A DNA stretch of 64,000 nt from DSSM01 sp964484125. GTDB lineage: Bacteria > Bacteroidota > Ignavibacteria > Tepidaquicellales > Tepidaquicellaceae. The notes beneath the pieces were generated by a model, which was given only the letters and a program-made list of their open reading frames with translations, searched no databases and was not told the origin of the DNA. The stretch covers positions 62,001 through 126,000 of the forward strand of contig CAZAEK010000006.1 in NCBI GenBank assembly GCA_964484125.1, in the 5' to 3' direction. The position numbers and the translations under genes were made by a program. This document shows, in pieces, positions 16,767 to 26,636 of the stretch (its first letter is position 1; the number at the start of each line of letters is the position of its first letter).

Positions 16767-19637
16767 TCAGTCTAAATATTTATTCAGCAGGGAAATCAGA
16801 GCCTCAATTTCGATTGGCTTTGATATATAGTCTGTGCATCCTGCGTCAATTATAGCTTCTCTGTCTTCCGTAAAAGCAAATGCAGTCTGGGCAATTATTG
16901 GAATTTGAGGGAGGAATTTCCTTATTTCAATTGTAGCATCAATTCCGTTCATAACAGGCAGTTTAATGTCCATAAAAATCAGTGAGACGTCAACATTTTC
17001 TTTCAGATAATCCACCGCATCCCTGCCGTTTTTGACATGAACGGTTTCATATTCCCGCTGTTTTAAAACTGTTTCGAGAAATTTATAGCTCAGATTATCA
17101 TCTTCAGCAATAAGTATTTTTTTCTTCCCTGAGAGAACAGTTTTATTAACAGTTTTTTTATTTACTTCCTTAGATTTAAGCTGTGGCGGAGTATATGGTA
17201 TTGAGATATAAAAAGTACTGCCTTTGCCAACTTCAGATTCAATATTTATTTTCCCTTTAATAATATCAGCATAAGCTTTTACAATTGTCAATCCAAGCCC
17301 GGAACCCTCGAATGAACGGTCGTAAGCGAGAAGATCTGCCTGAACAAACCTTTCGAAAATTAAGTCAATTTTATCCTTAGGAATTCCTATACCAGAATCT
17401 TTAACATATATTATAATAAAATCATTTTCATAATAGGACCCAATTTCTATAAAACCTATTTGTGTAAATTTTATCGCATTTTTAATAAGATTTGTCAGAA
17501 TACTTTCAATCTTTAAATTATCAGAAATTATTATTCTATTGGTTTCGTCAAGGGAATCTGAGATTCTGAACTCAATATTTTTTGCATCTGCCTGTAACTT
17601 AAAGAAATCATACTGGTTTTTTAAAATCTCTGATATATTAACTAAGTTTTTATTAAGGTCAATCTGTCCTGATTCTATTTTTGAAATTTCAATAATATCA
17701 TTTATTGTATCAATAAGTCTCTTCCCGCTGTGGCTCATTATTTCAATATATTTTGCCTTATTTTCTTCAGATAGATCAGGTTCATTAAGCAGTTGCAGAA
17801 ATCCAAGTATTCCATTCATAGGTGTCCTGATTTCATGGCTCATATTTGCAAGAAATGCGGATTTGAGTTTGTTGCTTTCTTCGGCTTTTTCCTTGGCTTT
17901 TATCAGTTCTGTTTCTTTTTCAACTCTGAGTCTGATATTCAGAATCAAATGTGAAAAAACTTTAAGCAGTTTCATTTCATTTTCGGAATATATATGATAA
18001 TCTTTTACTGAATCAAATCCTACAAATCCAATACAATTATTTTTATCAATAAGTGGTATAGCAATTAAAGATTTAATACCCTGCTGCTGGAGCACTTCTC
18101 TGGAATATTTATCTGAAATTTTGCTCACGTCTTCAATAATCATATCCTCTCCGTTGCTGAATGTTGAAACCCAATCGTCGGCAAGTTGAATGTTTTTCAG
18201 GTTATCAATCTGTGGAGTAATCCCTTCATTGCACCATTCGTATGTGTTCGTTGTCAGATTTGTCTTTGAATCAAAATCAAAAATATATGCCCTGTCTGCT
18301 CCGACGAATGAGCCAATTCTTTCGAGAGTATTATTGATTGCATTACCAACTTCTTCAAGTGGAAGATTGATAAACGAGGTTGAAATCTCTATCAATAAAT
18401 TTCTGAATTGTCTGTTGTATTCAAGAATTTCTTCTTTTTGTTTTGCGTCAGTTATATCTCTGTGAGTACCCGACATAATAAGTGGTTTACCATTTTCATC
18501 CAATTGTAAAACTTTTCCGGTATTATGAACCCAGATTAATCTCCCGTCTTTATGTTTCATACGGAACTCTGATGAAAAATATTCAAGATTTCCTGCAAAG
18601 TGATTTTCAAGCAATTCAAGGGCTCTGTTCAGATCCGGCTTATGAATTAGTTTTAATAATGTATCTATCGAAGTAGGGGATAGTTCCTCAAGTGAATATC
18701 CGAGCATTTCTGCCCATCTTTCATTAAACACAGTCTCTCCCGACTGAATATTCCATTCCCATGTCCCTACGTTTGTGCCGCGGATAATATTTTCAAGTCT
18801 TTCTCTTTCCTTTCGTATTATGTTCTCTGATTCTTTTAATTGTGTAATATCTCTCGCACACCCTAAAACACCAATCAACTCTCCTTTTTCATTAAACATC
18901 GGAGTCTTTATTACATCAAGGAAAAGAAATTTACCTTTTACATTACCGAATTCATCGAACCTGCCTTCAACCTTTGAATTAAGTACAATTTCATCAGAAT
19001 CCCGGCAAATTTCCCCAAATGTATGCCATTTTGGATTATCCGGATGTAGATTTCTCTGACGATTTGCAAAGAACATATCATCTTTACCAATTGGCTCATT
19101 AATATCAACGGCACTAAGTAAGTTTTCGCAAATTGATTTATTGACAAAAATATATTTCTTGTTAATATCTTTTGCCCAGATCATATCAGGAATCATATCC
19201 GCAATATTCCTGTGAAATTTTTCCAGCTCTTTATATTTTTTCTCGCTTAATTCAAGATTAAAATCGAATTTTTTCCTTTCATTAATATTAATGAAAAAAA
19301 TTGAGAAAAATCCTTTTTCATGCGAGAATGCCTGAACCTGGAACCAGGAATCAAGTGGTTCAAAATATTGTTCTGTAAAATTGTTTGTGCAATTAAGTGC
19401 AATATCACCGTAAAAATCTATCCAGTTAAATTTTAAATTGTGAATATCAGGAAATATTTCTGTTACGGTTTTACCGATTATAAAATCTCTTTTAAAACCT
19501 GTAAGTTCTTCAAATTTTTTATTAACTTTTAAAAAAACAAAATCAACAGGATTATTTTTTTTATCAAGAATAACCTCGTGATGAGCAAAACCGAAAGGTG
19601 CGTTCTCAAAAATGGAATTAAGTAAGTCAGATTCCAT
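16767..19637 (-). CDS. multi-PAS, GAF hybrid histidine kinase with receiver
   Basis: A 956-residue soluble hybrid kinase. Order of domains: PAS (about 5-125), PAS (140-270, ending ARDITQLKES), PAS with a PAC tail (285-400, ending THRDITDAKQ), GAF (about 410-570), HisKA with His601 in LANMSHEIRTPMNG, HATPase with SFEGSGLGLTIVKAY, and receiver (about 838-956) with IAEDD, FMDIKLPVMNG, AQTAFAF and SKPIE. No membrane segments. The HisKA and receiver parts are close to those of the kinase at 5048-7042, suggesting paralogy, and the GAF resembles the partial sensor at 1-882. It is transcribed toward the mutase genes, 84 bp away. The signal is not known. Confidence 0.95.
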   Translation of the reverse strand: MESDLLNSIFENAPFGFAHHEVILDKKNNPVDFVFLKVNKKFEELTGFKRDFIIGKTVTEIFPDIHNLKFNWIDFYGDIALNCTNNFTEQYFEPLDSWFQVQAFSHEKGFFSIFFININERKKFDFNLELSEKKYKELEKFHRNIADMIPDMIWAKDINKKYIFVNKSICENLLSAVDINEPIGKDDMFFANRQRNLHPDNPKWHTFGEICRDSDEIVLNSKVEGRFDEFGNVKGKFLFLDVIKTPMFNEKGELIGVLGCARDITQLKESENIIRKERERLENIIRGTNVGTWEWNIQSGETVFNERWAEMLGYSLEELSPTSIDTLLKLIHKPDLNRALELLENHFAGNLEYFSSEFRMKHKDGRLIWVHNTGKVLQLDENGKPLIMSGTHRDITDAKQKEEILEYNRQFRNLLIEISTSFINLPLEEVGNAINNTLERIGSFVGADRAYIFDFDSKTNLTTNTYEWCNEGITPQIDNLKNIQLADDWVSTFSNGEDMIIEDVSKISDKYSREVLQQQGIKSLIAIPLIDKNNCIGFVGFDSVKDYHIYSENEMKLLKVFSHLILNIRLRVEKETELIKAKEKAEESNKLKSAFLANMSHEIRTPMNGILGFLQLLNEPDLSEENKAKYIEIMSHSGKRLIDTINDIIEISKIESGQIDLNKNLVNISEILKNQYDFFKLQADAKNIEFRISDSLDETNRIIISDNLKIESILTNLIKNAIKFTQIGFIEIGSYYENDFIIIYVKDSGIGIPKDKIDLIFERFVQADLLAYDRSFEGSGLGLTIVKAYADIIKGKINIESEVGKGSTFYISIPYTPPQLKSKEVNKKTVNKTVLSGKKKILIAEDDNLSYKFLETVLKQREYETVHVKNGRDAVDYLKENVDVSLIFMDIKLPVMNGIDATIEIRKFLPQIPIIAQTAFAFTEDREAIIDAGCTDYISKPIEIEALISLLNKYLD

Positions 19638-19676
19638 AATAAAAGTATTATTTTATAGTATAAAAAAAGTTGTTTC

Positions 19677-20141
19677 CTATTTTTTCTTTACAGATAAATC
19701 CCTTAAGTAAACATAGCCAAGAGTATCGCCCGGTAATTTTCTTGCCTGCAATATATATCCTATGGATGTATTTTTCTTTGGAGATGGAATATTCTGATTT
19801 ATAATAACTTCGTGTGGAGTATTAACAGAATCCCTGAATGAATAAAAAACAACTGGGTTAAGATTATCAAGATAAAAAAACTGAACGGGAGTTGAATCGC
19901 TTCCGCATTTAGAATATTTGAACTCTACCTTGATTGTCTCAAGCCCAGTATAGTCAAAATTCGAGCCGTTCATTGTTTTGGAAAGAGATGTAAATCCGTT
20001 TACTGAAGTATATACTGAATCTACCAGTCCTGCTTTCTCAAAAAATGTATAGTTAGCAGGAGGAGTTACGTTGTTTTCTTCGCTGCAGGAGTAGATAGTA
20101 AAGAATGAAACTGCAAACAAGAATAAAATTAAATTTTTCAT
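19677..20141 (-). CDS. small lipoprotein, paralogue of the one at 53756
   Basis: A 154-residue protein with a lipoprotein signal peptide ending in the lipobox YSC (Cys19), then an acidic Ser/Asn-rich start and a beta-rich body. It aligns loosely with the 152-residue lipoprotein at 53756-54214: both have GLVDS near residue 40, a central LxxIKVEFKY or NKLKFEMERF strand, and a C-terminal strand beginning with a Lys-Asn/Arg-Asp run. This looks like one small lipoprotein family of unknown function, probably in the outer membrane. The neighbours on the same strand are a kinase downstream and a MASE1 kinase upstream, neither functionally informative. Confidence 0.7.
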   Translation of the reverse strand: MKNLILFLFAVSFFTIYSCSEENNVTPPANYTFFEKAGLVDSVYTSVNGFTSLSKTMNGSNFDYTGLETIKVEFKYSKCGSDSTPVQFFYLDNLNPVVFYSFRDSVNTPHEVIINQNIPSPKKNTSIGYILQARKLPGDTLGYVYLRDLSVKKK

Positions 20142-20256
20142 TTATTAGATTTGTTTAATTAAATTATAGATAAAACTCTATCACTGGTGATATATGGTTC
20201 CTTTCAAAGCAAACTAATCAGACAAATTTGCAAAAAAAATTTTACAAAATGAATAC

Positions 20257-20298
20257 AAAAAAAGCTTCCGGTGTAGTATTCCAGGTGCCGGAAGCTTT
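20257..20298 (-). terminator. intrinsic terminator after MASE1 kinase
   Basis: Arms 20261-20271 and 20288-20298 are perfect complements (11 bp, AAAGCTTCCGG) around a 16-base loop. On the minus strand the stem is followed by a run of seven U (complement of 20257-20263). It lies about 140 bp past the stop of the MASE1 kinase and before the lipoprotein gene, which therefore likely has its own promoter in 20142-20256. The rest of this roughly 300-base intergenic stretch shows nothing else recognisable. Confidence 0.75.
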
Positions 20299-20440
20299 AT
20301 TATTTAGGGGGATTTGGGTGGCTATTGATAAAGAACTATTTTAAATTTATTTACTATTCAAAGATAACTTATTTATTTTTAAAAGTATGTAGGATAATGT
20401 ATGAAAAATTTGTAAGAATTATTCCTACATTTTATTCAAT

Positions 20441-22090
20441 TTAGATTGGGAATAATACGGTCGCCGTTGTTCCTTTCCCGGGTTCACTTTCTATAATAAT
20501 CTTACCTTTGTGTTTATTCATTATTTCTTTGCAGATAAGTAATCCCAGTCCGGTACCTCTTTCGTCTGCTGTTCCTCTTTTCTTTAAAGGAATTTCAATT
20601 TTAAAAAGCTTCTGAATCTCTTCGGTGCTCATACCAATTCCGTAGTCAATAATCTTCAATATAAGGTAATCTGCATCCCTGTCGAGTTTAATTTCAATAT
20701 CCGAACCTTTATGTGAAAATTTAATTGCATTATCAAGCAGGTTATTAATTAAAATATCCAGCATATAAGGGTCAGCATAAAAGAATATCTGAGAATTTAT
20801 ACCGTTAATTATTCTGATATTCTTCTTCTCATATAGTGGCAACATTTTTTTTACTACTTCTTCTATTTCAGAACCAAGCTCAACTTCAATTGGATTGAAT
20901 TCGAGCTTCCCTGACTGAATTCTTGACCAGTGTAATAAATTTTCAATTAAGCTGTAAACGTTTCTTGCCGAATCTCTTATGTGGCCAAGGTATCTTTTTA
21001 TTTCGTCTTTTGAAAGTGAATCAAAATCATCAACAATAAAGTCAGAAAATCCGAGCAGACTCTGGAATGGACTTCTCAGGTCATGTGAAATAATTGAGAA
21101 TAACCTGTCTTTCTGATAGTTCATTCCTTCAAGTTTTTCTGTTCTTTCTTTAACTCTTTTTTCGAGTTGGCTCTGAGTTTCTTTTAAAGAAATCTGTGCG
21201 GAGTTCTTAATTTTTGAGGTTGTACCGAGAATTAATGCCGTTATGGAAGTAGCCGCAAGGAAAACATATAGATAAAGTAAGCCATGATAAACAGAGGAAT
21301 CGCTGAACGGACCGAATCCTTTTACAGTACCTATTGCTGCAATTACAGATATAAGAAAAATAGCCGTTGAGGCACCTTTCACTTCGAATCGCAGAGAAGC
21401 CCAGATTAAAAAAGGAAATACAAGGTATGCAAGAGGCCTTGAATCCTGAGCAATGAAATAATTACCATATACTATTAAAGTGATTACCACCAATCCTGAT
21501 GCCATAACCAGGAACTCAATATATTCTTTTAATTTATAGTCTTTATATTTTGTCCCTGCCCAGGCAAGCATAAAAGGAGCCATAACAATGATTCCCATTG
21601 CATTTCCCATGAATGAACCGAAGTATATATTTAAACAACTGCCGAAATGTATCTGGGTTGAAATGCAGATAGTGAAAGTTTCAAGTAAAGCAATCAGAAG
21701 CGGAGCAGTAACTGCGCCAAGTAAAATCAGTTTAAAGATATCAGTAATTTTTGAGATTTTTTTGTCGAATCCGAATTTTGAGAGAAGGAAAGCACCGAGC
21801 GCAGGTTCGGCAATCTGAGATAAAAGAGAACCTGTCGCATAAATAAAAGATGAACCGTTTGCAATGCTGAGAATAATTGAGCCGACAGCAATGCCCGGTA
21901 AAATTCTATAGCCATAAACCAGAACAAGGGCAAGGGCTATACCTGCAGGAGGCCATATTAAAGAAACTACATCTCTATATAGAGCGAAACTATAACCAAC
22001 CTTAGCGGCAGTAAAAAATAATAAGGCGGAGACGATTAGCTGAGAGGCATATTTTATTCTTGATTCCGATATTGATAATGCGACTGCCAA
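20441..22090 (-). CDS. MASE1-domain membrane histidine kinase
   Basis: A 549-residue sensor kinase. The first 290 residues are a multi-helix MASE1 membrane sensor (SLIWPPAGIALALVLVYGYR near 43-62 and several later hydrophobic helices up to about 288). Then a short coiled coil (300-325, QSQLEKRVKERTEKLEG), HisKA with His336 in FSIISHDLRSPFQ, and an HATPase with IIDYGIGMS and GTGLGLLICKEI. No receiver, so it should act on a separate response regulator, which is not in this window. Unlike the other kinases here it has no PAS or GAF domain. The start is TTG; no in-frame ATG lies nearby in the N-terminal part. MASE1 ligands are mostly unknown. Confidence 0.9.
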   Translation of the reverse strand: MAVALSISESRIKYASQLIVSALLFFTAAKVGYSFALYRDVVSLIWPPAGIALALVLVYGYRILPGIAVGSIILSIANGSSFIYATGSLLSQIAEPALGAFLLSKFGFDKKISKITDIFKLILLGAVTAPLLIALLETFTICISTQIHFGSCLNIYFGSFMGNAMGIIVMAPFMLAWAGTKYKDYKLKEYIEFLVMASGLVVITLIVYGNYFIAQDSRPLAYLVFPFLIWASLRFEVKGASTAIFLISVIAAIGTVKGFGPFSDSSVYHGLLYLYVFLAATSITALILGTTSKIKNSAQISLKETQSQLEKRVKERTEKLEGMNYQKDRLFSIISHDLRSPFQSLLGFSDFIVDDFDSLSKDEIKRYLGHIRDSARNVYSLIENLLHWSRIQSGKLEFNPIEVELGSEIEEVVKKMLPLYEKKNIRIINGINSQIFFYADPYMLDILINNLLDNAIKFSHKGSDIEIKLDRDADYLILKIIDYGIGMSTEEIQKLFKIEIPLKKRGTADERGTGLGLLICKEIMNKHKGKIIIESEPGKGTTATVLFPI

Positions 22091-22198
22091 GAGATATAAA
22101 TTAATTTAATTAATAATTTCATAAGCAAATTAATTTTATTCTTTTAAAATGTCTGTAAGTGAAATTCTGAATTTTTTGTAGGTAAAATTCTTACAAAA

Positions 22199-22225
22199 AA
22201 AAACGACCTTCATCAGGTCGTTTTT
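22199..22225 (-). terminator. intrinsic terminator after T9SS BNR protein
   Basis: A perfect 11-bp stem (arms 22199-22209 and 22215-22225, core ACGACCT) with a five-base loop. On the minus strand it ends in a U-run (complement of the A-run from about 22194). It lies 29 bp past the stop at 22254. The A/T tails on both sides would also let it work toward the opposite strand, but no plus-strand gene ends here. Confidence 0.85.
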
Positions 22226-22253
22226 AAAAAAGCTTTCCTATAAAATATCTGTG

Positions 22254-24002
22254 CTACTTGACTAAAATCATTCTCTTCACGTCAGTAAATTCTCCTGCGG
22301 TTAATTTATAAAAATATACGCCGCTGGGAAGTGAAGATGCATTGAAAGCAACAGTATAGAATCCTGCAGGCTTATTGTCATTTACAAGGGTTGCAACTTC
22401 TTTTCCAAGAATATTATACACCTTTAGTGTAACAAATGAATTTTTCGGTGTCTGGTATTTTATATTCGTGATTGGGTTGAATGGATTAGGATAGTTCTGT
22501 GAAAGAGAGAACTTATCAGGAATAACAGCCGGGTTATTTCCCGTACCTGTTGAAATATCAAATACCATACAAATGTTTGGCCTGTAGCTTTGATTTGTCC
22601 CGGTAGTAATATCAATACATCCGTCACCATTTGTTAAGTCCTGATGTTGGTGATAAACTCTGCCTGCAGATGAAGTAGCGGCAACAGTTGAATTTTGTGT
22701 GTATGATGAATTATTAAAACAGATTCTCACTAAAATGTTACTTGCACCGTCCCAGTAAAAAGGATATTGTAAGTTAATATATTGCAGACCACTGCCGGGT
22801 ACTGCATAAGAGCCATCAAATACCTGATACCATCCAGTTTCCAGGAAAGAGTTAATACTACCCAGAGATGTATTCTGCATAAAAATTTTAAAACCGTTCA
22901 TTATCTGATTCTGCGGAGTTATTATAAAGAAACCAAGCTTTATTATATTACCAGAGCTTGTATTTCCCGAGGCAATTATTTCTTCGGCGGTATAAAGCAT
23001 GTCGGTTTTGGAATCCATATAAAAAGTATAAAATGGATATCCTACAGGATTATTTCCACTGCCTATACAACCGCTTCCCGGGAATGAATAAGTCCTGAAT
23101 AATTTTCCGCTGTTACCGCAAATCAAGCCGTAACTTCCGTTTGAAGTAAAGGTAATTGAATTAAGATTCTCATTGGTTATTATCTGGGAATTCCAGCTTG
23201 TCCCTCCGTTAGCAGTTTCAATTACTAATCCGTTATTCCCGACGGCAATAACTTTATTTGGATTTATTGCGTAAATAGCATTTAGTTTCCCGGTAACGCC
23301 GGTGTTTAGTAATGTCCAGTTTAATCCGCCGTTGGTTGTTTTAAATACTCTTCCACTATCTCCGCAGACAAATCCTAATGAAGATGAGAGGAAATGTAAT
23401 CCGCTTAATGTGTCGTTTGAAATGCTGATAGTAGTGAAGTTATTTCCACTGTTAGTTGTTCTTCTGACATAGCCGAAATTATCAATAACCCATCCGTAAA
23501 AATCATTTATAAAGAAAACCTTTGAGTTATAGCCGGGCATAATACTAAGAATATCCCAATTAGCTCCTCCGTTAGTTGTTTTCTGCAAATCACCATAGAA
23601 ATCACCAAGCCAGCCGGTATTTGCAGATGAGAAATGAATAGATGTTACAGCTCTTGGACCTCCTGTTGTTTGTTCAACCCAACTCTGACATCCGTTTGTA
23701 GTCTTATACACTTTTTGGTTTACATTCCCTACATATCCGGTAGATGAATTCAAAAAAAACACACATGAATTTGCTGTAGTAACCGGAAAACCTGATGTAA
23801 CCCAGTTAAAACCTCCGTCAGTTGTATATCTTAGCAGTCCGGCATTTCCTGCAAGGAAAGCACTGTTGTTAGCGGGAAAAGAAACACCCCTTAGATTTTC
23901 AAAGGTACCTGATGTTATTTCAAACCAACCTGTCTGTGAGTATAGAGAAGAGGAAAGCACAAGAGAAAATACAATTATTAAAAAGTATATTTGTTTTCTC
24001 AT
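22254..24002 (-). CDS. secreted T9SS Ycf48/BNR-repeat protein
   Basis: A 582-residue exported protein. A signal peptide (about 1-22, ending LYSQ) is followed by a beta propeller built from six BNR/Ycf48-like modules, seen as YTTDGGFNW, KTTNGCQSW, KTTNGGANW, RTTNSGNNF, KTTNGGLNW and ETANGGTSW (about residues 40-300). Next is a region rich in Thr/Ser/Asn (about 310-490), then a type IX sorting domain (about 500-582) with NYPNPFNPITNIKY, the LGKEVATLVND beta turn and the end SGVYFYKLTAGEFTDVKRMIL. It should be moved across the outer membrane by T9SS and attached or released. The natural ligand is not known, and the resemblance to photosystem assembly factors is only structural. Confidence 0.92.
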   Translation of the reverse strand: MRKQIYFLIIVFSLVLSSSLYSQTGWFEITSGTFENLRGVSFPANNSAFLAGNAGLLRYTTDGGFNWVTSGFPVTTANSCVFFLNSSTGYVGNVNQKVYKTTNGCQSWVEQTTGGPRAVTSIHFSSANTGWLGDFYGDLQKTTNGGANWDILSIMPGYNSKVFFINDFYGWVIDNFGYVRRTTNSGNNFTTISISNDTLSGLHFLSSSLGFVCGDSGRVFKTTNGGLNWTLLNTGVTGKLNAIYAINPNKVIAVGNNGLVIETANGGTSWNSQIITNENLNSITFTSNGSYGLICGNSGKLFRTYSFPGSGCIGSGNNPVGYPFYTFYMDSKTDMLYTAEEIIASGNTSSGNIIKLGFFIITPQNQIMNGFKIFMQNTSLGSINSFLETGWYQVFDGSYAVPGSGLQYINLQYPFYWDGASNILVRICFNNSSYTQNSTVAATSSAGRVYHQHQDLTNGDGCIDITTGTNQSYRPNICMVFDISTGTGNNPAVIPDKFSLSQNYPNPFNPITNIKYQTPKNSFVTLKVYNILGKEVATLVNDNKPAGFYTVAFNASSLPSGVYFYKLTAGEFTDVKRMILVK

Positions 24003-24079
24003 TTTTCCGTAAATTTATATTTTTAAAAAATATTAATTTACATAATGTTACAAAAAAAAACATTAAAAACAAGTAAGAA

Positions 24080-25543
24080 CTAATTCTCTAAAGGTACGGG
24101 ATATTTCTTTGTGAAACAGGCAGTGCAGTATCCTGTCTTTTTGTCTGAAAATGGCACAGATTTCTCAAGTCCTTCAACTGACAGATATTCAAGCGAATCA
24201 ACTCCGAGATATTTTCTTATCTCTTCGACATTACCGTTGAATTTAGTTGCAATTAATTCCTCTTCAGTAGGGAAGTCCATTCCATAATAACATGGAGATA
24301 TAACAGGAGGGGAAGTTATTCTAAGGTGAATTTCTTTAGGGTTTGCTTTTTTAATCATATTGACAAGTAGCTTAAGGGTATTGCCTCTTACAATTGAATC
24401 GTCAACAATTACAATTTTTCTGTTTTCAATTATACTTTTTATTATACTGAATTTTGTTCTGATTTTCATTTCCCTTAAACTTTGTCCGGGCTGTATAAAA
24501 GTTCTGCCTACATAATGGCTTCTTATCAGGCCGATTTCGTGTTTGATATTATCAGTTCTTCTTCTCGTCTGGCTTATAAATCCTATTGTAGCAGTGTTTG
24601 ATGAATCCGGTACGTTCATTACAATTACCTTTTTTTCTTCGTCATTATACGGATTATCCTTATCAGGAGCCGGTTTTTCGATTGCAAGTGTAGTCCCGAT
24701 TTTTCTCCTCACTTTATCAACCTGCTCACCGAAAATGTAACTGTCCGGTCTTGAAAAATAAATATATTCAAATATGCAATGAGCATATTTTTTTTCTTCT
24801 GCAAATTTATAAGACTTAAGTATTTCTGTTTCTGTAACTTCATCATCTATTACAACAATTTCTCCTGGTTCTACATCTCTTATATATTCTGCATTTATTA
24901 TATCCAAAGCGCTTGTTTCAGATGCAAAGATATATGACTTACCGAGTTTGCCGATTGAAAGAGGTCTTATACCAAGTGGGTCTCTTACACCGATAAGCTT
25001 GTTATCTGTGAGTAAACAGAGTGAATATGCACCCCTGACCATACCAAGAACCTCCTTTAGAGCTTCTACAACATCATGTTTATGGCATCTTGCAATCAGA
25101 TGAAGAAAAACTTCGCTGTCAGAACTCGTCTGAAAAATTGTCCCTTCTTCCTGAAGTTCTTTTCTGAGTTTATCAGAGTTAACAAGATTTCCGTTATGAG
25201 ATAAAGCCAGATTGCCGTCTTTATAAATTACCCTGAATGGCTGAATATTTGTCCTGCTGTCGCTTGCTCCTGTCGTTGAATACCTGTTATGCCCTATTGC
25301 TGATTTGCCTTTAAGAATATCTGTAAATATTTTTTCGTTGGCAAAAATATTCAGGACTAATCCAAAATCCTTATGTATATTAAATCTGTATCTTTTTTCA
25401 GATGGCAGATACTCAGAAGTTACTATACCTGCTGACTCCTGTCCGCGGTGTTGTAATGTATGTAATCCGTAATATGTTAATATTGCGGCTTCAGGGTGAT
25501 TAAATATGCCAAATACTCCACAATTGGAATGAATAGATTTCAT
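24080..25543 (-). CDS. purF: amidophosphoribosyltransferase
   Basis: A 487-residue first committed enzyme of purine synthesis: PRPP plus glutamine gives phosphoribosylamine. After a short propeptide (MKSIHSN) the catalytic nucleophile is Cys8 in CGVFGIFNHPEA. The glutaminase domain shows GHNRYSTTGAS and LSHNGNLVN. The phosphoribosyltransferase domain has the PRPP loop VIVDDSIVRGNT. The C-terminal GYCTACF and other cysteines (AHCIFEYIYFSRPDS, SPCYYG) match the Fe-S-cluster type known from Bacillus. The start ATG overlaps the PHP gene stop (ATGA at 25540-25543), so it is translationally coupled in a five-gene minus-strand cluster with hrcA, grpE and dnaJ. A terminator was not seen. Confidence 0.97.
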   Translation of the reverse strand: MKSIHSNCGVFGIFNHPEAAILTYYGLHTLQHRGQESAGIVTSEYLPSEKRYRFNIHKDFGLVLNIFANEKIFTDILKGKSAIGHNRYSTTGASDSRTNIQPFRVIYKDGNLALSHNGNLVNSDKLRKELQEEGTIFQTSSDSEVFLHLIARCHKHDVVEALKEVLGMVRGAYSLCLLTDNKLIGVRDPLGIRPLSIGKLGKSYIFASETSALDIINAEYIRDVEPGEIVVIDDEVTETEILKSYKFAEEKKYAHCIFEYIYFSRPDSYIFGEQVDKVRRKIGTTLAIEKPAPDKDNPYNDEEKKVIVMNVPDSSNTATIGFISQTRRRTDNIKHEIGLIRSHYVGRTFIQPGQSLREMKIRTKFSIIKSIIENRKIVIVDDSIVRGNTLKLLVNMIKKANPKEIHLRITSPPVISPCYYGMDFPTEEELIATKFNGNVEEIRKYLGVDSLEYLSVEGLEKSVPFSDKKTGYCTACFTKKYPVPLEN

Positions 25544-26634
25544 AAGCTGTTTAAAACTCTGATATGATTAGAAAAAATCCACGCTTTGTCCCCAAGCCAG
25601 CATTCAACCCTGTAATTTCCGGATTCGTCAACGTCCCATACACCACCAGTCCCTGTACATTCATCAATACAAATTCCATTCTTTACGAACTTCAGAGTAA
25701 CATCCTTCGGAGCGTAAGTTCTGAATACAATTTTTTTACTGGCTGATGTGTCATATATAATTTCATCCCCGAGTTCATAAATTTCGTTGTTATATTCTGC
25801 AAAAAACCTGAATCCTCTTGCGTCGCCCCAGTAGCTGTTGGTTATATATGATCTTCCTTCTCTAAGAGATTTAATTATAAGATTCTTAAAATGTTCAAAT
25901 GACTGCATGTCATTCTTTTTAATCTCTTCGTCGAGAATTACATTTGTCCTTATGGATTTGAACAGGACTTTGTATGGAAATACTTCAACTTTATAAAAAC
26001 CGAGAAAGCTCTGCTTATGCGCATGAGCATCTACTGAGCCAATAGCAACCACCTTTCTTTTTTTGTTCAGCTCGTCCCATTTTTGTACTGCTTCTTTGCA
26101 CGGTTGAACAATGGATTTAAGCGGATGTAAAAATCTCTGAAATTTGTTTTTGTCGTTGAGATCTTCAACCCATTCGCTCATGTGATTCCAGATTTCAATG
26201 CCGTCGAAATAATCAGTATTCCAGTATGTCCATGGATAAGGCGGATGTTCAGGGAAATGATTCCTTTTTTCAAACGGGTGTGCTATGAAACCTGTACCTC
26301 CGAGTTCTTTTACCTGCCTGACATATTCTTTTACGCTGAGTTCGCATCCGAGTTCATTATTACCAATATCTTTGAAAGTACCTACGAGTTTATCAAGCCC
26401 AAATACAAGGTAATGATTACGGTTACCGAGATCATTTAGCTCATAGCCGACAATCATCATAGTTCCGTCGTACCATTTTTCAAATCCGAAAGTTTTAGCA
26501 CCGATGTTATTGTGGTCTGTGAGTATTATATAATCCAAACCTACTTCGCTTGCAAAACCTGCTATTTCATCCGGTTTACCTGTACCGTCTGAAAAAGTTG
26601 AATGCATATGTATTGCGCCTGTGTATTCGTGCAT
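25540..26634 (-). CDS. PHP-domain metal-dependent phosphoesterase
   Basis: A 364-residue cytosolic protein of the PHP (polymerase and histidinol phosphatase) superfamily. Metal-binding motifs are seen in the N-terminal half: IHMHSTFSDGTGKPDEI (motif I), ILTDHNNIG (motif II), FIAHPFEKRNHFPEHPP, and GSVDAHAHKQ near the end of that domain. The last 90 residues (from about 265) form an added beta domain. The physiological substrate is unknown; relatives are phosphoesterases or DNA polymerase-linked proofreading domains. It begins 2 bp after dnaJ and overlaps purF by 4 bp, so it is in the same transcript. Confidence 0.88.
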   Translation of the reverse strand: MHEYTGAIHMHSTFSDGTGKPDEIAGFASEVGLDYIILTDHNNIGAKTFGFEKWYDGTMMIVGYELNDLGNRNHYLVFGLDKLVGTFKDIGNNELGCELSVKEYVRQVKELGGTGFIAHPFEKRNHFPEHPPYPWTYWNTDYFDGIEIWNHMSEWVEDLNDKNKFQRFLHPLKSIVQPCKEAVQKWDELNKKRKVVAIGSVDAHAHKQSFLGFYKVEVFPYKVLFKSIRTNVILDEEIKKNDMQSFEHFKNLIIKSLREGRSYITNSYWGDARGFRFFAEYNNEIYELGDEIIYDTSASKKIVFRTYAPKDVTLKFVKNGICIDECTGTGGVWDVDESGNYRVECWLGDKAWIFSNHIRVLNSL

Positions 26635-26636
26635 GA

